A stretch of DNA of 64,000 nucleotides from Lachnospiraceae bacterium (GTDB lineage Bacteria; Bacillota; Clostridia; Lachnospirales; Lachnospiraceae). Positions 7,878-18,386 of this stretch are shown here, piece by piece. A program made the translations under genes and the position numbers. Location: the NCBI GenBank assembly GCA_014804795.1, contig JAAUZC010000036.1, positions 147,609 through 211,608 on the forward strand, given 5' to 3'. Positions within the stretch are counted from its first letter, which is position 1; each line of letters begins with the position of its first letter. The notes under the pieces are model-generated. The model was not told where the DNA came from, made no database searches, and saw nothing but the letters and a program-made list of their open reading frames with translations.

Positions 7878-9137
7878 ATGAAAAAAGGTGGCGTATCGGA
7901 TTTGGAAGAAAAGCAGAAAAAATCAAATGGGTATGGTCTTGGTGTAATAACCGGTATTCTGGCAACTGCGCTTGTGGTCTGTGGCGTATGGACAGGAAAA
8001 ACAATATATGACAGAAATATAGCACGTGAAGTGTCCGTTACAGGAGCGTTAAAAGAAAATTCTGTTATAAACAATGAAACACTCAGCAAAATGGCGGCCA
8101 TCGAGGCAACGGTGGATGAGAATTTCTATTTTGAGGGGGTAACGGAAGAAGAACTGCAGACAGGTATTTACAGGGGTATGATAGAAGCGCTGAATGACAG
8201 ATACGCAGTATATTATACGGCGGAAGAACTGACTGCTCAGCTGGAGCAGAATGAAGGCGTTTATTATGGTATCGGCGCTTATGTTACAATGAATACTGAG
8301 ACACAGACGCCGTATATCAGCGGTGTGATAGAAGGAACGCCTGCGGAAGAAGCGGGACTTCGGATAGACGATATCATCTATGCGGTAGACGGGACGGCTA
8401 CTTTTCAGATGGCGCTGGAAGAGGTGACAGGCCTGATCAAAGGAGAAGAGGGAACACGGGTGACACTGACGTTAATACGGGACGGTGTGGCGTTTGATCA
8501 GGATGTGATACGCCGCCGGGTGAACAATCCTACTGTGACATCCAGAATGTTGGATGATGAGATCGGCTATATCAGTATTTCGGAATTTAAAGATACGACT
8601 GTGGACCAGTTTACAGAAGCTTATGCGGTGATAAAAGGTTCCAATGCAAAAGCACTGATCCTTGATCTGCGCGGAAATCCGGGCGGACTGCTCGATGCAG
8701 TGGTAAGCATCGGCCAGCAGATACTGCCGGAGGGGCTGGTTGTTTATACAGAGGATAAAAACGGAGAACGCGTGGAGTATAAGTGCGACGGTACAAGAAA
8801 AATAGAGATTCCGATGGTGGTATTGGTGAACGGCGGTTCCGCAAGTGCGGCGGAGGTACTGACAGGCGCCATAAAAGATTATGGCGTAGGTACGATCATG
8901 GGAACTACCACTTATGGAAAGGGGATCGTTCAGAAGATTATAAGACTTTCGGACGGTTCCGGCGTAAAACTTACTACAAGCGGCTACTTTACGCCAAACG
9001 GCAATAATATTCATGGAACGGGCATTGAACCGGACGTGGTCGTAGAGTTTGATTCGGAGGCCTATTACGGAGAAGAACAGAGAGATAACCAGTTGGAGGA
9101 AGCACAGGAATATTTGCGGAAGAAACTGCATGGGTAA
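7878..9137 (+). CDS. S41 family C-terminal processing peptidase (CtpA-like)
   Basis: A 419-aa secreted serine protease. There is an N-terminal membrane anchor (about 20-40), a PDZ domain (about 120-200; GAYVTMNTETQTPYIS onward) and the S41 catalytic domain. The nucleophile lies in NGGSASAAEVLTG and the general base Lys in TTYGKGIVQ. CtpA/CtpB enzymes trim envelope proteins; in this position it may regulate the FtsEX-linked hydrolase (inference). The ATG at 7878 has only a weak ribosome site. A TTG at about 7902, preceded by AGGTGG, is a plausible alternative giving MEEKQKKSNGYG as N-terminus. Confidence 0.9.
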   Translation: MKKGGVSDLEEKQKKSNGYGLGVITGILATALVVCGVWTGKTIYDRNIAREVSVTGALKENSVINNETLSKMAAIEATVDENFYFEGVTEEELQTGIYRGMIEALNDRYAVYYTAEELTAQLEQNEGVYYGIGAYVTMNTETQTPYISGVIEGTPAEEAGLRIDDIIYAVDGTATFQMALEEVTGLIKGEEGTRVTLTLIRDGVAFDQDVIRRRVNNPTVTSRMLDDEIGYISISEFKDTTVDQFTEAYAVIKGSNAKALILDLRGNPGGLLDAVVSIGQQILPEGLVVYTEDKNGERVEYKCDGTRKIEIPMVVLVNGGSASAAEVLTGAIKDYGVGTIMGTTTYGKGIVQKIIRLSDGSGVKLTTSGYFTPNGNNIHGTGIEPDVVVEFDSEAYYGEEQRDNQLEEAQEYLRKKLHG

Positions 9138-9260
9138 CAAATGATTGCAGAAGGCTACTTTGATAAGCGTGGGTGCTCATGGCAAAATAAGATTATTACG
9201 CAGACTTATATGGGGCAGGAAAATAGGGATTCAAGCCGCTTGGAAAACGGAGACGGAATT

Positions 9261-11063
9261 ATGAACATAAAAAAGAAGATCCGTGACAAAAAATTTTTGT
9301 TAAAAATAGTGGAGGCAACAGTTGTCGCCGGTGTTATAATATTGTTTTCCTGCCTTTTTGATTATCGCTATGCCATGAATGATGATGTGTTTGTGAATGC
9401 CATTATTTCGGGAAAATATTCAGGGAAACCGGATTTTCACAATGTTTCCGTAGGTACTCCTTTGAATGCGTTATTTTGCCTTTTGTATCGTGTGTCGGGA
9501 AATGTTCCCTGGTTTGGGATGGTGATGATATTATGCCAGTTTTATTCCCTGTATTCCATAATTATGCTTTTGGGCAAAAAAATGGAGATGGGAAAAATCT
9601 GTACTTGGATTTATATATTGGTGTTAAATATTCTGTTGGCGGGAATCATGGTAAGTGAACTGGTTATTGTGCAATATACTTACACGGCAGCGCTGCTTAT
9701 GGCGTCGGCAACATTGGGACTTTATTGTTTGGACGGAGATTTTCCGGATAAAAAAAAAGTTGTGAGTTTTGGAGGCATTTTACTGCAATACCTGTTTGCC
9801 TATTGTCTTCGAACGGAAATTTTTCTTTTTCTGTTACCCTTTTCTTTATTATTGACCCTGATTCATTATTACAGAGTCAGTGGTTTTCGGATAAATAAAA
9901 ATGAGTTAAAAAAATGGGGTGTTGTCTGGGGCAGCCTGATTTGCGGCTCCATTTTATTGTATGTTTTGAATGCGGGCAGTTATGTTACGGAGGAATGGAA
10001 GGAGTACAAGCTGGTTGATGATTACAGAACCCGGCTCTATGATTTTTTGGAGCTTCCATCCTATGAGGAGAATCAGGAGTTTTATCAGTCCGCGGAAATT
10101 TCGAAGGTGCAATATGAGCTTCTGAAGAATTACAATTTTTCTCTGGATGATGGGATTACAAGTAAAACGCTGCAAAACGTAGTGGATTATGTCAATGATA
10201 AAAGAGTCTCAGAATATCAGGGAATCAAAAAACTTTATTACGGGATGTTCAGATTGCCGCTGAATGAAGGAATCTGGTCTTACTGCCACAGGGTACTCTT
10301 TGACAGTAAGCTTGCGAAGGAAGATTATCCATGGAATATTGTGTGTATGGGGCTATATCTGGTATTTCTTCTGCTGACCTGTCTTTCGAAAAGGCTTCAG
10401 AACTTTGTATATATCATTCTTATGTTTTCCATGCGCTCAGTGCTGTGGATGTATATTATTTTAAAACAGAGAACGCCGCCCAGAGTGACCCATTCCCTGT
10501 TTCTCATTGAAATGGTCTGTCTGCTGGTATTGATTTTTGAAGAAATGAGTTGGCTGCAGAAGAATAAAATTTCAGGAAAATATAAGACGATATCCGTGGC
10601 ACTTTCCGCGCTGTTTTTATTCGGTGCGTGTGCTGTGGCAGTCAGCTCCTGGCAGAGCTTTCGGGGTGTTTATGCGGAGACCGTGACATTCAATGAGAAG
10701 TGGGAGGACATGCTTGCATATTGCCGGGAGAGGGAAGATAATTTCTATTTTATGGATGTATATTCTACGGTGAATTATTCGGAGACGATTTTTACCGGAA
10801 GGTATTCGGAGTTGGATAATTATGATATTTGTGGGGGGTGGCTTGCCAAAAGTCCTCTTTGTGCGGAAAAGTATGGGCAGTTTGGCATTGCGTCCATACA
10901 AACAGCGTTGATTGAAAATGACAATGTATATTTCGTGGCGGAAGAGGGAAGCGATTTGGCATGGTTGTATGCGCTCTATGAGGAAAAAGGGATTACTCTG
11001 GAACCGAGATGCCAAGACAGGGTGGCAGAGCATTTTTGTGTATATCAGTTACAATGTAAATAA
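9261..11063 (+). CDS. large polytopic membrane protein, possible GT-C type enzyme
   Basis: A 600-aa protein with about 11-12 hydrophobic helices, an early loop containing YAMNDDVFVNAIISG and a C-terminal soluble part of about 120 residues (from about 480). The acidic DD in the first extracellular loop and the helix-rich N-terminus followed by a soluble C-terminal domain resemble GT-C membrane glycosyltransferases, but no diagnostic motif lets me name a family. The start at 9261 has GGAGAC upstream; a frame open from 9141 lacks a ribosome site. It follows the S41 peptidase gene by 123 bp and ends before a hairpin. A broadly similar design appears at 40954. Confidence 0.65.
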   Translation: MNIKKKIRDKKFLLKIVEATVVAGVIILFSCLFDYRYAMNDDVFVNAIISGKYSGKPDFHNVSVGTPLNALFCLLYRVSGNVPWFGMVMILCQFYSLYSIIMLLGKKMEMGKICTWIYILVLNILLAGIMVSELVIVQYTYTAALLMASATLGLYCLDGDFPDKKKVVSFGGILLQYLFAYCLRTEIFLFLLPFSLLLTLIHYYRVSGFRINKNELKKWGVVWGSLICGSILLYVLNAGSYVTEEWKEYKLVDDYRTRLYDFLELPSYEENQEFYQSAEISKVQYELLKNYNFSLDDGITSKTLQNVVDYVNDKRVSEYQGIKKLYYGMFRLPLNEGIWSYCHRVLFDSKLAKEDYPWNIVCMGLYLVFLLLTCLSKRLQNFVYIILMFSMRSVLWMYIILKQRTPPRVTHSLFLIEMVCLLVLIFEEMSWLQKNKISGKYKTISVALSALFLFGACAVAVSSWQSFRGVYAETVTFNEKWEDMLAYCREREDNFYFMDVYSTVNYSETIFTGRYSELDNYDICGGWLAKSPLCAEKYGQFGIASIQTALIENDNVYFVAEEGSDLAWLYALYEEKGITLEPRCQDRVAEHFCVYQLQCK

Positions 11064-11095
11064 ATTATAAAGCTCCGCAACTCTGTGCCGAAAGA

Positions 11096-11151
11096 GCACA
11101 ATAAAATATGGGGTATTCCGATAAGATGGAATGCTCCATATTTTATTGTGC
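11096..11151 (+). terminator. hairpin downstream of the membrane protein gene
   Basis: Perfect 16-bp arms (GCACAATAAAATATGG at 11096-11111 and its complement at 11136-11151) with further pairing inside (ATTCC/GGAAT). No clear U tract follows, so it may be a terminator for transcripts entering from either side or an RNA-stabilising hairpin. Confidence 0.55.
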
Positions 11152-11186
11152 GCCCTGTGTTGGAAAAGAATGAGCTTGCAAAACAA

Positions 11187-11200
11187 CGAACAAATGTTCT
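11187..11200 (+). promoter_or_regulatory. LexA (SOS) operator upstream of uvrB
   Basis: CGAACAAATGTTCT matches the Gram-positive LexA box CGAACRNRYGTTYC at 13 of 14 positions. It lies 7 bp upstream of the -35 box of the uvrBA promoter, so DNA-damage control of uvrBA is expected. Confidence 0.85.
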
Positions 11201-11207
11201 AATTCTG

Positions 11208-11236
11208 TAGACAAGAAAAAGAGAGTGTGCTATAAT
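11208..11236 (+). promoter_or_regulatory. sigma-A promoter of uvrBA
   Basis: TAGACA (11208-11213) and a perfect TATAAT (11231-11236) have a 17-bp spacer. The predicted leader is about 55 nt up to the GTG start of uvrB. Confidence 0.8.
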
Positions 11237-11298
11237 ATGTAAAGTCCGTGAACAAAATAGACGAACTTTCTTATTATGGAATCCGAGGTGTGTATTTC

Positions 11299-13314
11299 GT
11301 GCAAAATGAATCAAAACCATTCATGGAACAAAAACCTTTCAAACTTCATTCAGAATACAAACCTACCGGTGACCAGCCGCAGGCGATAGAAGCCCTTGTA
11401 AAAGGGTTCCGGGAAGGCAACCAATTCCAGACTTTACTGGGGGTTACGGGCTCCGGAAAGACCTTTACGATGGCAAATGTCATTGAACAGTTAAACAAGC
11501 CGACTTTGGTAATAGCGCACAATAAAACCCTTGCCGGTCAGTTGTACGGAGAATTTAAGGAGTTTTTCCCTGAGAATGCGGTGGAGTATTTTGTGTCCTA
11601 TTACGATTATTATCAGCCGGAGGCTTATGTGCCGTCCACAGATACGTATATTGCAAAAGACTCCTCCATCAATGATGAGATCGACAAGCTGCGTCTTTCT
11701 GCCACGGCTTCCCTTGCCGAGAGGCGGGATGTGATCGTGGTGGCCAGTGTGTCCTGTATCTATGGTCTGGGAAGTCCGGACGAGTATAAAGAATTGATCG
11801 TGTCTCTGCGGCCGGGGCAGCAGAAAGACCGGGATGAAGTATTAAAAGAACTGATTGCGATCCAGTATAACCGGAATGATATGGATGTGGAACGGGGAAC
11901 ATTCCGGGTGCGGGGTGACACAATAGAAGTTTATCCGGCGCAGGGAGGAGATCATTTGATCCGGATAGAGTTTTTCGGAGATGAAATTGACCGGATCATG
12001 GAGGTGGATTCCCTGACCGGAGCGCCTCATGCGGAACTCAGTCATATTTCCATTTTTCCGGCTTCCCACTATGTGGTGGCGCAGGAGAAGATCAATACTG
12101 CCTGTGTGGAGATTGAGAAGGAACTGGAAGAGCGTATCCGGTTTTTCAAAGGAGAAGATAAGCTGTTAGAAGCACAGAGAATCTCAGAGAGGACAAATTT
12201 CGATATTGAAATGCTGCGGGAGACCGGCTTCTGCTCCGGCATTGAGAATTATTCGAGACCTTTAAACGGGTTAGAACCGGGGGCGACGCCGTTCACCCTG
12301 ATGGATTACTTTAAGGATGATTTCCTGATCATTATAGATGAATCCCATATGACGATACCTCAGATCGGCGGCATGTATTCAGGCGACCGCTCTCGAAAAA
12401 CAACTCTGGTGGAATATGGCTTCAGGCTTCCGTCAGCATTAGATAACAGGCCGTTAAATTTTGAAGAGTTTGAATCCCATATCGATCAGATGATGTTTGT
12501 GTCTGCAACGCCTTCCAAGTATGAGGCGGAACATGAGCTGATGCGGGTGGAGCAGATCATTCGGCCGACCGGCCTGCTGGATCCGGAAGTGTCGGTGCGT
12601 CCGGTGGAGGGGCAGATTGACGACCTGATTTCTGAAATTAGAAAAGAAACAGAAAAGAAAAATAAAGTGCTTGTGACAACGTTGACAAAGCGGATGGCGG
12701 AAGACCTGACGGATTATATGAAAGAAGTAGGCATCCGCGTGAAGTATCTCCATTCCGATATTGATACGCTGGAACGGGCGGAGATCATCCGGGACATGCG
12801 CCTTGATGTGTTTGATGTGCTGGTGGGTATCAATCTGCTCAGGGAGGGTCTGGACATTCCTGAAATATCGCTGGTGGCGATATTGGATGCGGATAAAGAA
12901 GGATTTTTGCGTTCGGAGACATCTTTGATTCAGACGATTGGGCGTGCGGCCAGAAATGCGGACGGCCATGTGGTGATGTATGCGGATGTGATAACAGATT
13001 CCATGCAGGCGGCGTTGGATGAAACCGAAAGGCGTAGAAAACTGCAGCAGGCTTACAATGAGGAGCATGGGATTACGCCGCAGACGATTCGGAAAGCGGT
13101 GCGGGACCTGATCAGTATATCAAAGACTGTGGCAAAAGAAGAAGTGCGGTTTGAGAAGGATCCTGAGTCTATGGATCTGAAAGAACTGGAAAAACTGATA
13201 GCAGAAGTACAAAAGAAGATGAAGAAAGCGGCGGCGGATCTGGATTTCGAGACGGCGGCAGAGCTGCGTGATAAAATGCTGGAGCTGAAGAAAATACTAA
13301 ATGAACGGGAATAG
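11299..13314 (+). CDS. uvrB: excinuclease ABC subunit B
   Basis: About 671 aa. UvrB is the helicase-like damage-verification subunit of nucleotide excision repair, loaded by UvrA and recruiting UvrC. Visible are [14 protein letters not shown], Walker A GVTGSGKT, the beta-hairpin region [17 protein letters not shown], the IIIDESH box, helicase motifs V/VI ([18 protein letters not shown]) and a C-terminal UVR domain ([15 protein letters not shown]). The GTG at 11299 is preceded by GAGGTG at 8-bp spacing; the ATG at 11323 gives a more usual 663-aa protein but lacks a ribosome site. It is 92 bp upstream of uvrA and under a LexA box. Confidence 0.95.
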   Translation: MQNESKPFMEQKPFKLHSEYKPTGDQPQAIEALVKGFREGNQFQTLLGVTGSGKTFTMANVIEQLNKPTLVIAHNKTLAGQLYGEFKEFFPENAVEYFVSYYDYYQPEAYVPSTDTYIAKDSSINDEIDKLRLSATASLAERRDVIVVASVSCIYGLGSPDEYKELIVSLRPGQQKDRDEVLKELIAIQYNRNDMDVERGTFRVRGDTIEVYPAQGGDHLIRIEFFGDEIDRIMEVDSLTGAPHAELSHISIFPASHYVVAQEKINTACVEIEKELEERIRFFKGEDKLLEAQRISERTNFDIEMLRETGFCSGIENYSRPLNGLEPGATPFTLMDYFKDDFLIIIDESHMTIPQIGGMYSGDRSRKTTLVEYGFRLPSALDNRPLNFEEFESHIDQMMFVSATPSKYEAEHELMRVEQIIRPTGLLDPEVSVRPVEGQIDDLISEIRKETEKKNKVLVTTLTKRMAEDLTDYMKEVGIRVKYLHSDIDTLERAEIIRDMRLDVFDVLVGINLLREGLDIPEISLVAILDADKEGFLRSETSLIQTIGRAARNADGHVVMYADVITDSMQAALDETERRRKLQQAYNEEHGITPQTIRKAVRDLISISKTVAKEEVRFEKDPESMDLKELEKLIAEVQKKMKKAAADLDFETAAELRDKMLELKKILNERE

Positions 13315-13406
13315 TATAAAAGATTTTGATAGAAACAACCGCAACGCCCCTGCCGGTAACGGATATTGACAAGGCAGTTACAGTGCTGGAATTAGGGAGA
13401 GAGAAA

Positions 13407-16271
13407 ATGGAAGAAATCACGAAGATGCGCCCCAGGGAATATATTAAGATTCGCGGGGCGAAAGAACATAATTTAAAAGGAATCGATGTGGACGTGCCGC
13501 GGAATGAGTTCGTTGTTCTGACAGGACTGTCAGGTTCCGGGAAATCGTCACTGGCATTTGATACGATTTATGCGGAAGGGCAGCGGCGCTATATGGAATC
13601 GCTGTCTTCTTACGCGAGACAGTTTTTAGGACAGATGGAAAAGCCCAATGTGGAAAAAATAGAGGGGCTTTCCCCGGCAATTTCCATTGACCAGAAATCT
13701 ACCAACAGGAATCCCCGTTCCACTGTAGGTACTGTGACGGAGATTTATGATTATTTCAGGCTTCTTTATGCCAGAATAGGGATTCCCCATTGTCCGAAGT
13801 GCGGGAGGGAAATCCATAAAACTACCGTGGATGAGATGGTGGATTACATTATACACATGGAAACCGGTACGAAAATCCAGCTTCTTGCGCCGGTAGTGCG
13901 GGGGAGAAAGGGACAGCACGAAAAGGTGCTGGAGCGTGCCCGCCGAAGCGGTTATGTACGTGTGCGCGTCGATGGAAACTTATATGATCTGTCGGAGGAG
14001 ATCAAGTTAGAGAAAAACATCAAACATTCTATAGAGATTGTAGTTGACAGACTTGTCATAAAAGAGGGGATTGAGAGAAGGCTGACGGATTCTCTTGAGA
14101 ATGTGCTGGAACTGGCAAACGGACTGGCAATCGTTGATATTATTGATGGGGAGAGCCTGACGTTCAGCCAGAGTTTTGCCTGCCCGGATTGCGAGATCAG
14201 TATCAGTGAGATCGAGCCGAGAAGTTTTTCATTCAATAATCCGTTTGGCGCCTGTCCGGATTGTTTCGGCCTTGGGTATAAGATGGAGTTTGATGCAAGA
14301 TTGATGATTCCGGATGAATCGTTAAGTTTAAACGGCGGGGCGATTCAGGTGATGGGTTGGCAGTCCAGCAAAGATAAAGGAAGTTTTACTCATGCATTGC
14401 TGGAAGCTTTGGCCCAAGAGTATCAGTTCAGTCTGGACACGCCCTGGAGAGAACTCCCTTCGAATGTCAGAGAAATGATTGTTTCCGGTACAAACGGAAG
14501 AGAGGTTAAAGTACATTATAAAGGGCAGCGCGGCGAGGGCATTTATCCGGTAGCGTTCCCGGGGCTGATCAAAAATGTGGAGCAACGCTACAGAGAGACC
14601 TATTCGGAGACAATGAAAACAGAATATGAAGAATTTATGCAGGTGACGCCCTGTAAACTCTGCGGCGGCAGAAGACTGAAACGGGAATCTTTGGCTGTTA
14701 CGGTCTGCGATAAGAATATTTATGAACTGACGGCAATGTCGCTTGGGGAGCTGCATGCCTTTGTTCTGGAGATGCAGCTGACAAAACAGCAGGAACTGAT
14801 CGGAAAACAGATTTTGAAAGAGATTCGTGCCAGAGTAGGGTTTTTGAATGATGTGGGGTTAAACTACCTGTCACTGGCGAGGGCGACTGCAACTCTCTCC
14901 GGCGGTGAGGCCCAGCGTATCAGGCTGGCCACGCAGATCGGTTCCGGTCTGGTGGGAGTTTGTTATATTCTGGATGAACCCAGTATCGGTCTGCATCAGA
15001 GAGATAACGATAAGCTGATCAAAACGTTGAAGAACTTAAAGGATATGGGAAACACGCTGGTGGTAGTGGAGCATGATGAGGATACGATGTGGGCGGCGGA
15101 CCATATTATTGATATCGGTCCCGGGGCTGGTTCCCACGGCGGGGAGGTAGTAGCCCAGGGAACAGCGAAAGAAATCTGTCAGGTGGAGGAATCTATTACC
15201 GGTCAGTATTTAAGCGGGAAGCTGGCAATACCGGTGCCGAAAGAGAGAAAAGAACCGACAGGATTTCTGACAGTGAAGGGGGCAAGGGAAAACAACCTGA
15301 AAAATATTGACGTGGATATTCCACTGGGTATTATGACCTGTGTGACAGGCGTGTCAGGTTCCGGAAAGAGTTCTCTTGTCAATGAAATTTTATATAAACA
15401 TCTGGCAAAAAGCTTGAACAGGGCGAGAACGATCGCGGGAGACCACGATGACATTCTGGGTCTGGAGCTGCTTGACAAAGTGATCTGCATCGACCAGTCC
15501 CCGATCGGGCGGACACCCCGTTCCAATCCGGCGACCTATACGGGCGTTTTCGATATGATCAGGGATCTGTTTGCGGCGACGCCGGATGCCAAGGCGAAAG
15601 GATATAAAAAAGGACGTTTCAGTTTTAATGTGAAGGGCGGACGGTGTGAAGCCTGTTCGGGGGACGGTATTATCAAGATAGAGATGCATTTTCTCCCGGA
15701 TGTGTATGTACCCTGTGAGGTCTGCGGCGGTAAGCGGTATAACAGGGAAACTCTTGATGTGAAATATAAAGGGAAGAGCATTTTTGATGTGCTGGATATG
15801 ACAGTGGAGGAAGCACTGGGATTTTTTGAGAATGTACCGACCATTCGCAGAAAAATAGAAACTTTATATGACGTGGGACTTTCTTATATTAAACTGGGAC
15901 AGCCGTCCACGGAACTTTCCGGCGGCGAAGCCCAGCGGGTGAAGCTTGCCACGGAGCTTTCAAGAAAGAGCACAGGGCGGACGATCTATATTCTGGACGA
16001 GCCTACTACAGGGCTGCATTTTGCAGATGTGCATAAACTGGTGGAAATTCTGCACAGGCTGACAGAGGGCGGCAATACAGTAGTGGTGATTGAACATAAT
16101 CTGGATGTGATCAAAACAGCAGATCATATTATCGATATCGGTCCGGAAGGCGGGGACGGCGGAGGCCGGATCATTGCGACCGGGACGCCGGAGAAGGTGG
16201 CGGATAATCCAAAATCCTATACAGGTCAGTATATCAGGAAAATGTTGGATAAAAACGAAACAAATTCTTGA
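13407..16271 (+). CDS. uvrA: excinuclease ABC subunit A
   Basis: A 954-aa DNA-damage sensor with two ABC ATPase modules. First Walker A is GLSGSGKSS and second GVSGSGKSS; signature LSGGEAQR occurs twice; zinc-binding cysteine pairs include CPKCG, CPDC, CKLCGG and [14 protein letters not shown]. UvrA dimers load UvrB onto lesions. The start at 13407 ([20 protein letters not shown]) is chosen because AGGGAGAGAG lies just upstream; an in-frame ATG-like start at 13326 would add 27 unlike residues. It is the second gene of the uvrBA operon. A long T/A-rich stretch after the stop may aid termination but has no clear hairpin. Confidence 0.96.
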   Translation: MEEITKMRPREYIKIRGAKEHNLKGIDVDVPRNEFVVLTGLSGSGKSSLAFDTIYAEGQRRYMESLSSYARQFLGQMEKPNVEKIEGLSPAISIDQKSTNRNPRSTVGTVTEIYDYFRLLYARIGIPHCPKCGREIHKTTVDEMVDYIIHMETGTKIQLLAPVVRGRKGQHEKVLERARRSGYVRVRVDGNLYDLSEEIKLEKNIKHSIEIVVDRLVIKEGIERRLTDSLENVLELANGLAIVDIIDGESLTFSQSFACPDCEISISEIEPRSFSFNNPFGACPDCFGLGYKMEFDARLMIPDESLSLNGGAIQVMGWQSSKDKGSFTHALLEALAQEYQFSLDTPWRELPSNVREMIVSGTNGREVKVHYKGQRGEGIYPVAFPGLIKNVEQRYRETYSETMKTEYEEFMQVTPCKLCGGRRLKRESLAVTVCDKNIYELTAMSLGELHAFVLEMQLTKQQELIGKQILKEIRARVGFLNDVGLNYLSLARATATLSGGEAQRIRLATQIGSGLVGVCYILDEPSIGLHQRDNDKLIKTLKNLKDMGNTLVVVEHDEDTMWAADHIIDIGPGAGSHGGEVVAQGTAKEICQVEESITGQYLSGKLAIPVPKERKEPTGFLTVKGARENNLKNIDVDIPLGIMTCVTGVSGSGKSSLVNEILYKHLAKSLNRARTIAGDHDDILGLELLDKVICIDQSPIGRTPRSNPATYTGVFDMIRDLFAATPDAKAKGYKKGRFSFNVKGGRCEACSGDGIIKIEMHFLPDVYVPCEVCGGKRYNRETLDVKYKGKSIFDVLDMTVEEALGFFENVPTIRRKIETLYDVGLSYIKLGQPSTELSGGEAQRVKLATELSRKSTGRTIYILDEPTTGLHFADVHKLVEILHRLTEGGNTVVVIEHNLDVIKTADHIIDIGPEGGDGGGRIIATGTPEKVADNPKSYTGQYIRKMLDKNETNS

Positions 16272-16299
16272 ATTTTTTTAAAAATTTTGTGAAATGTCT

Positions 16300-16327
16300 T
16301 TGAAAATCCGTATATGTGGTTTATAAT
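16300..16327 (+). promoter_or_regulatory. probable promoter of mbl
   Basis: TTGAAA (16300-16305) and TATAAT (16322-16327) have a 16-bp spacer, about 125 bp upstream of the mbl start. The start codon itself has AAAGGGG upstream. Confidence 0.6.
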
Positions 16328-16453
16328 AACTTTGTATGTTTGATATTGTGCCGGTTTATGTTTAAATATGTGCTAAATGGAAAAAGTAAGAGTAGAAGAT
16401 AACGCTTAACGGGTGCGATGAAATAGAGTAAAACCATAGAAAGGGGTTAAGTA

Positions 16454-17446
16454 ATGCAGTATACGGATATAGGAATTGACTTGGGAACTGCCAGCATCCT
16501 GGTATACATCAGAGGAAAGGGAGTTGTATTGAAAGAACCCTCTGTTGTCGCATTTGACAGAGATACAAATAAAATCAAGGCGATCGGCGAGGACGCAAGA
16601 CTGATGCTCGGAAGAACGCCGGGGAATATTGTGGCGGTAAGACCGCTTCGTCAGGGTGTAATTTCTGATTATACTGTGACCGAAAAAATGATGAAATATT
16701 TTATCCAGAAAGCGATGGGCAAGAGAAGTGTCCGGAAACCGCGGATTGCAGTCTGTGTGCCGAGCGGTGTGACAGAAGTAGAGAAGAAAGCGGTGGAAGA
16801 TGCTACTTATCAGGCCGGTGCAAGAGAAGTTTCGGTCATCGAGGAGCCTATTGCGGCAGCGATCGGCGCGGGGATTGATATTTCAAAGCCGTGCGGCAAT
16901 ATGATCGTAGATATCGGCGGAGGCACATCTGATATAGCAGTGATCTCTCTTGGCGGCACAGTGGTAAGTGCTTCCATTAAGATAGCAGGGGATGATTTTG
17001 ACGAGGCTCTTGTCCGATATATGAGAAAGAAGCATAATCTTCTGATCGGGGAAAGAACGGCGGAGGATATCAAAATTCGTATCGGTTCTGCATTTCCGAG
17101 GCCGGAGCCTGATTATATGGACGTGCGCGGGCGAAATCTTGTATCCGGCCTGCCGAATACGATCCGCGTTTCTTCTGAGGAAACAGAGGAGGCATTAAAA
17201 GAGACAACGTCCCAGATTGTGGAAGCGATCCACAGCGTACTGGAGAAAACGCCGCCGGAACTTGCAGCGGATATCGCAGATAGAGGAATCGTATTGACAG
17301 GCGGCGGAAGCCTCTTACGGGGTCTGGAAGAACTGATATCCGATAAAACCGGCATTAATACAATGACTGCGGAAGATCCGATGACTGCCGTAGCAATCGG
17401 TACGGGACGCTATGTAGAATTTCTGGCGGGCTATCGGGAAGATTAA
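16454..17446 (+). CDS. mbl: MreB-family cell-shape protein, Mbl type
   Basis: A 330-aa bacterial actin. The phosphate-1 motif is DIGIDLGTASILVYI, with the phosphate-2 motif VDIGGGTSDIAVISLGG and the adenosine motif GIVLTGGGSLLRGL. MreB-family filaments under the membrane guide lateral wall synthesis. Motifs alone do not separate MreB from Mbl, but the gene lies just upstream of two flagellar hook-basal-body genes, which is the mbl-flhO-flhP order of Bacillus; mreC/mreD are absent here. I therefore prefer Mbl. It starts 6 bp after AAAGGGG. Confidence 0.88.
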   Translation: MQYTDIGIDLGTASILVYIRGKGVVLKEPSVVAFDRDTNKIKAIGEDARLMLGRTPGNIVAVRPLRQGVISDYTVTEKMMKYFIQKAMGKRSVRKPRIAVCVPSGVTEVEKKAVEDATYQAGAREVSVIEEPIAAAIGAGIDISKPCGNMIVDIGGGTSDIAVISLGGTVVSASIKIAGDDFDEALVRYMRKKHNLLIGERTAEDIKIRIGSAFPRPEPDYMDVRGRNLVSGLPNTIRVSSEETEEALKETTSQIVEAIHSVLEKTPPELAADIADRGIVLTGGGSLLRGLEELISDKTGINTMTAEDPMTAVAIGTGRYVEFLAGYRED

Positions 17447-17494
17447 CTGAAAATAAAAACAGTTACGAAACGAAACATAGAAAGGCTGAGAGTT

Positions 17495-18274
17495 ATGGTA
17501 AAAGGGTTATATACAGCTTATACGGGAATGCGGAATGAGCAGAACAGGATGGATATCATCACAAACAATCTGGCAAATTCCGATACGACAGGATATAAAA
17601 AGGAAGGTGTAACGAACCAGTCCTTTGACAGTCTGTTGGCGTACCGAATCAAAGACAGAGCCACATCCGGCGTGGATGCCAAAAATATTGGCAGCATGAG
17701 CCTTGGTGTAAAAATCGGCGAGGTGTATACGGACTATTCACAGGGTCCCATGAAGATTACGGATAATACTTTCGATGTGGCACTTGCAGGGGAGGGCTTC
17801 TTTACAATTGAATTTACGGATAAAGCGGGGGAAACGTCCACGCTCTATACAAGAGACGGTAATTTCAATATGACGAAGGAGGGCTATCTCGTAACTCAGG
17901 ACGGCGATTTTGTGCTTGGAACAAACGGACAGCGTATCCAGCTTTCAACGACTGCGGCGGAAACAAGGATTGACAGGGGCGGGCGGATTTATCAGGATGG
18001 CGTGGAGCGTGCCCGGATGCAGATCACAGATTTCGAAAACTATGATTATCTTGAGAAATTTGGTGAAAACCTGTATCAGCCCGTCGATGGAGCAACGCAG
18101 AGAGAAGCGACGGCGGAGACCTATCAGGGATATCTGGAAGCCGCAAATGTGCAGACCGTATATGAGATGGTACAAATGATCACTGTCACAAGGGCTTATG
18201 AGACGAACCAGAAAGTGATCCAGGCACATAATGATACGCTGCAGATTGCTGCAAATCAAATAGGAAAATTATAA
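17495..18274 (+). CDS. flhO: flagellar hook-basal body protein (FlhO/FlgF/FlgG family)
   Basis: A 259-aa axial protein of the flagellar rod/hook family. The N-terminus MVKGLYTAYTGMRNEQNRMDIITNN...ANSDTTGYKK is the flg_bb_rod domain with the family ANSxTxGYK motif, and the C-terminus (SNxxx-type ANVQTVYEMVQMITVTRAYE) is the flagellar basal body C-terminal domain. These parts form coiled coils when subunits assemble in the rod. Assignment to FlhO rather than FlgG rests on order after mbl and before the second paralog. A ribosome site (AAAGGCTGAGAG) precedes the ATG. Confidence 0.85.
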   Translation: MVKGLYTAYTGMRNEQNRMDIITNNLANSDTTGYKKEGVTNQSFDSLLAYRIKDRATSGVDAKNIGSMSLGVKIGEVYTDYSQGPMKITDNTFDVALAGEGFFTIEFTDKAGETSTLYTRDGNFNMTKEGYLVTQDGDFVLGTNGQRIQLSTTAAETRIDRGGRIYQDGVERARMQITDFENYDYLEKFGENLYQPVDGATQREATAETYQGYLEAANVQTVYEMVQMITVTRAYETNQKVIQAHNDTLQIAANQIGKL

Positions 18275-18341
18275 AATAGCGTCACTTTGCTCACATTGGG
18301 GTTAAGAATGGATGAGTTTGGGTCGATATATATCGTAGACA

Positions 18342-18369
18342 TAAAATGGGTTGATCTTGTATACGATAA
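18342..18369 (+). promoter_or_regulatory. candidate flagellar sigma-D (sigma-28) promoter
   Basis: TAAA (18342-18345), 16 bp, then TACGATAA (18362-18369) matches the sigma-28 pattern TAAA-N15/16-GCCGATAA at 10 of 12 fixed positions, just before the ribosome site GGAGGAA of the next gene. A 12-bp palindrome CGATATATATCG lies at 18324-18335. The short distance to the start codon implies a very short leader. Confidence 0.5.
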
Positions 18370-18386
18370 ATATGGAGGAATAAGCG

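Noticed and set aside
9141..9260. N-terminal extension of the membrane protein at 9261
   Set aside because: The extra 40 codons have no hydrophobic or signal pattern and no ribosome site; GGAGAC precedes the later ATG.
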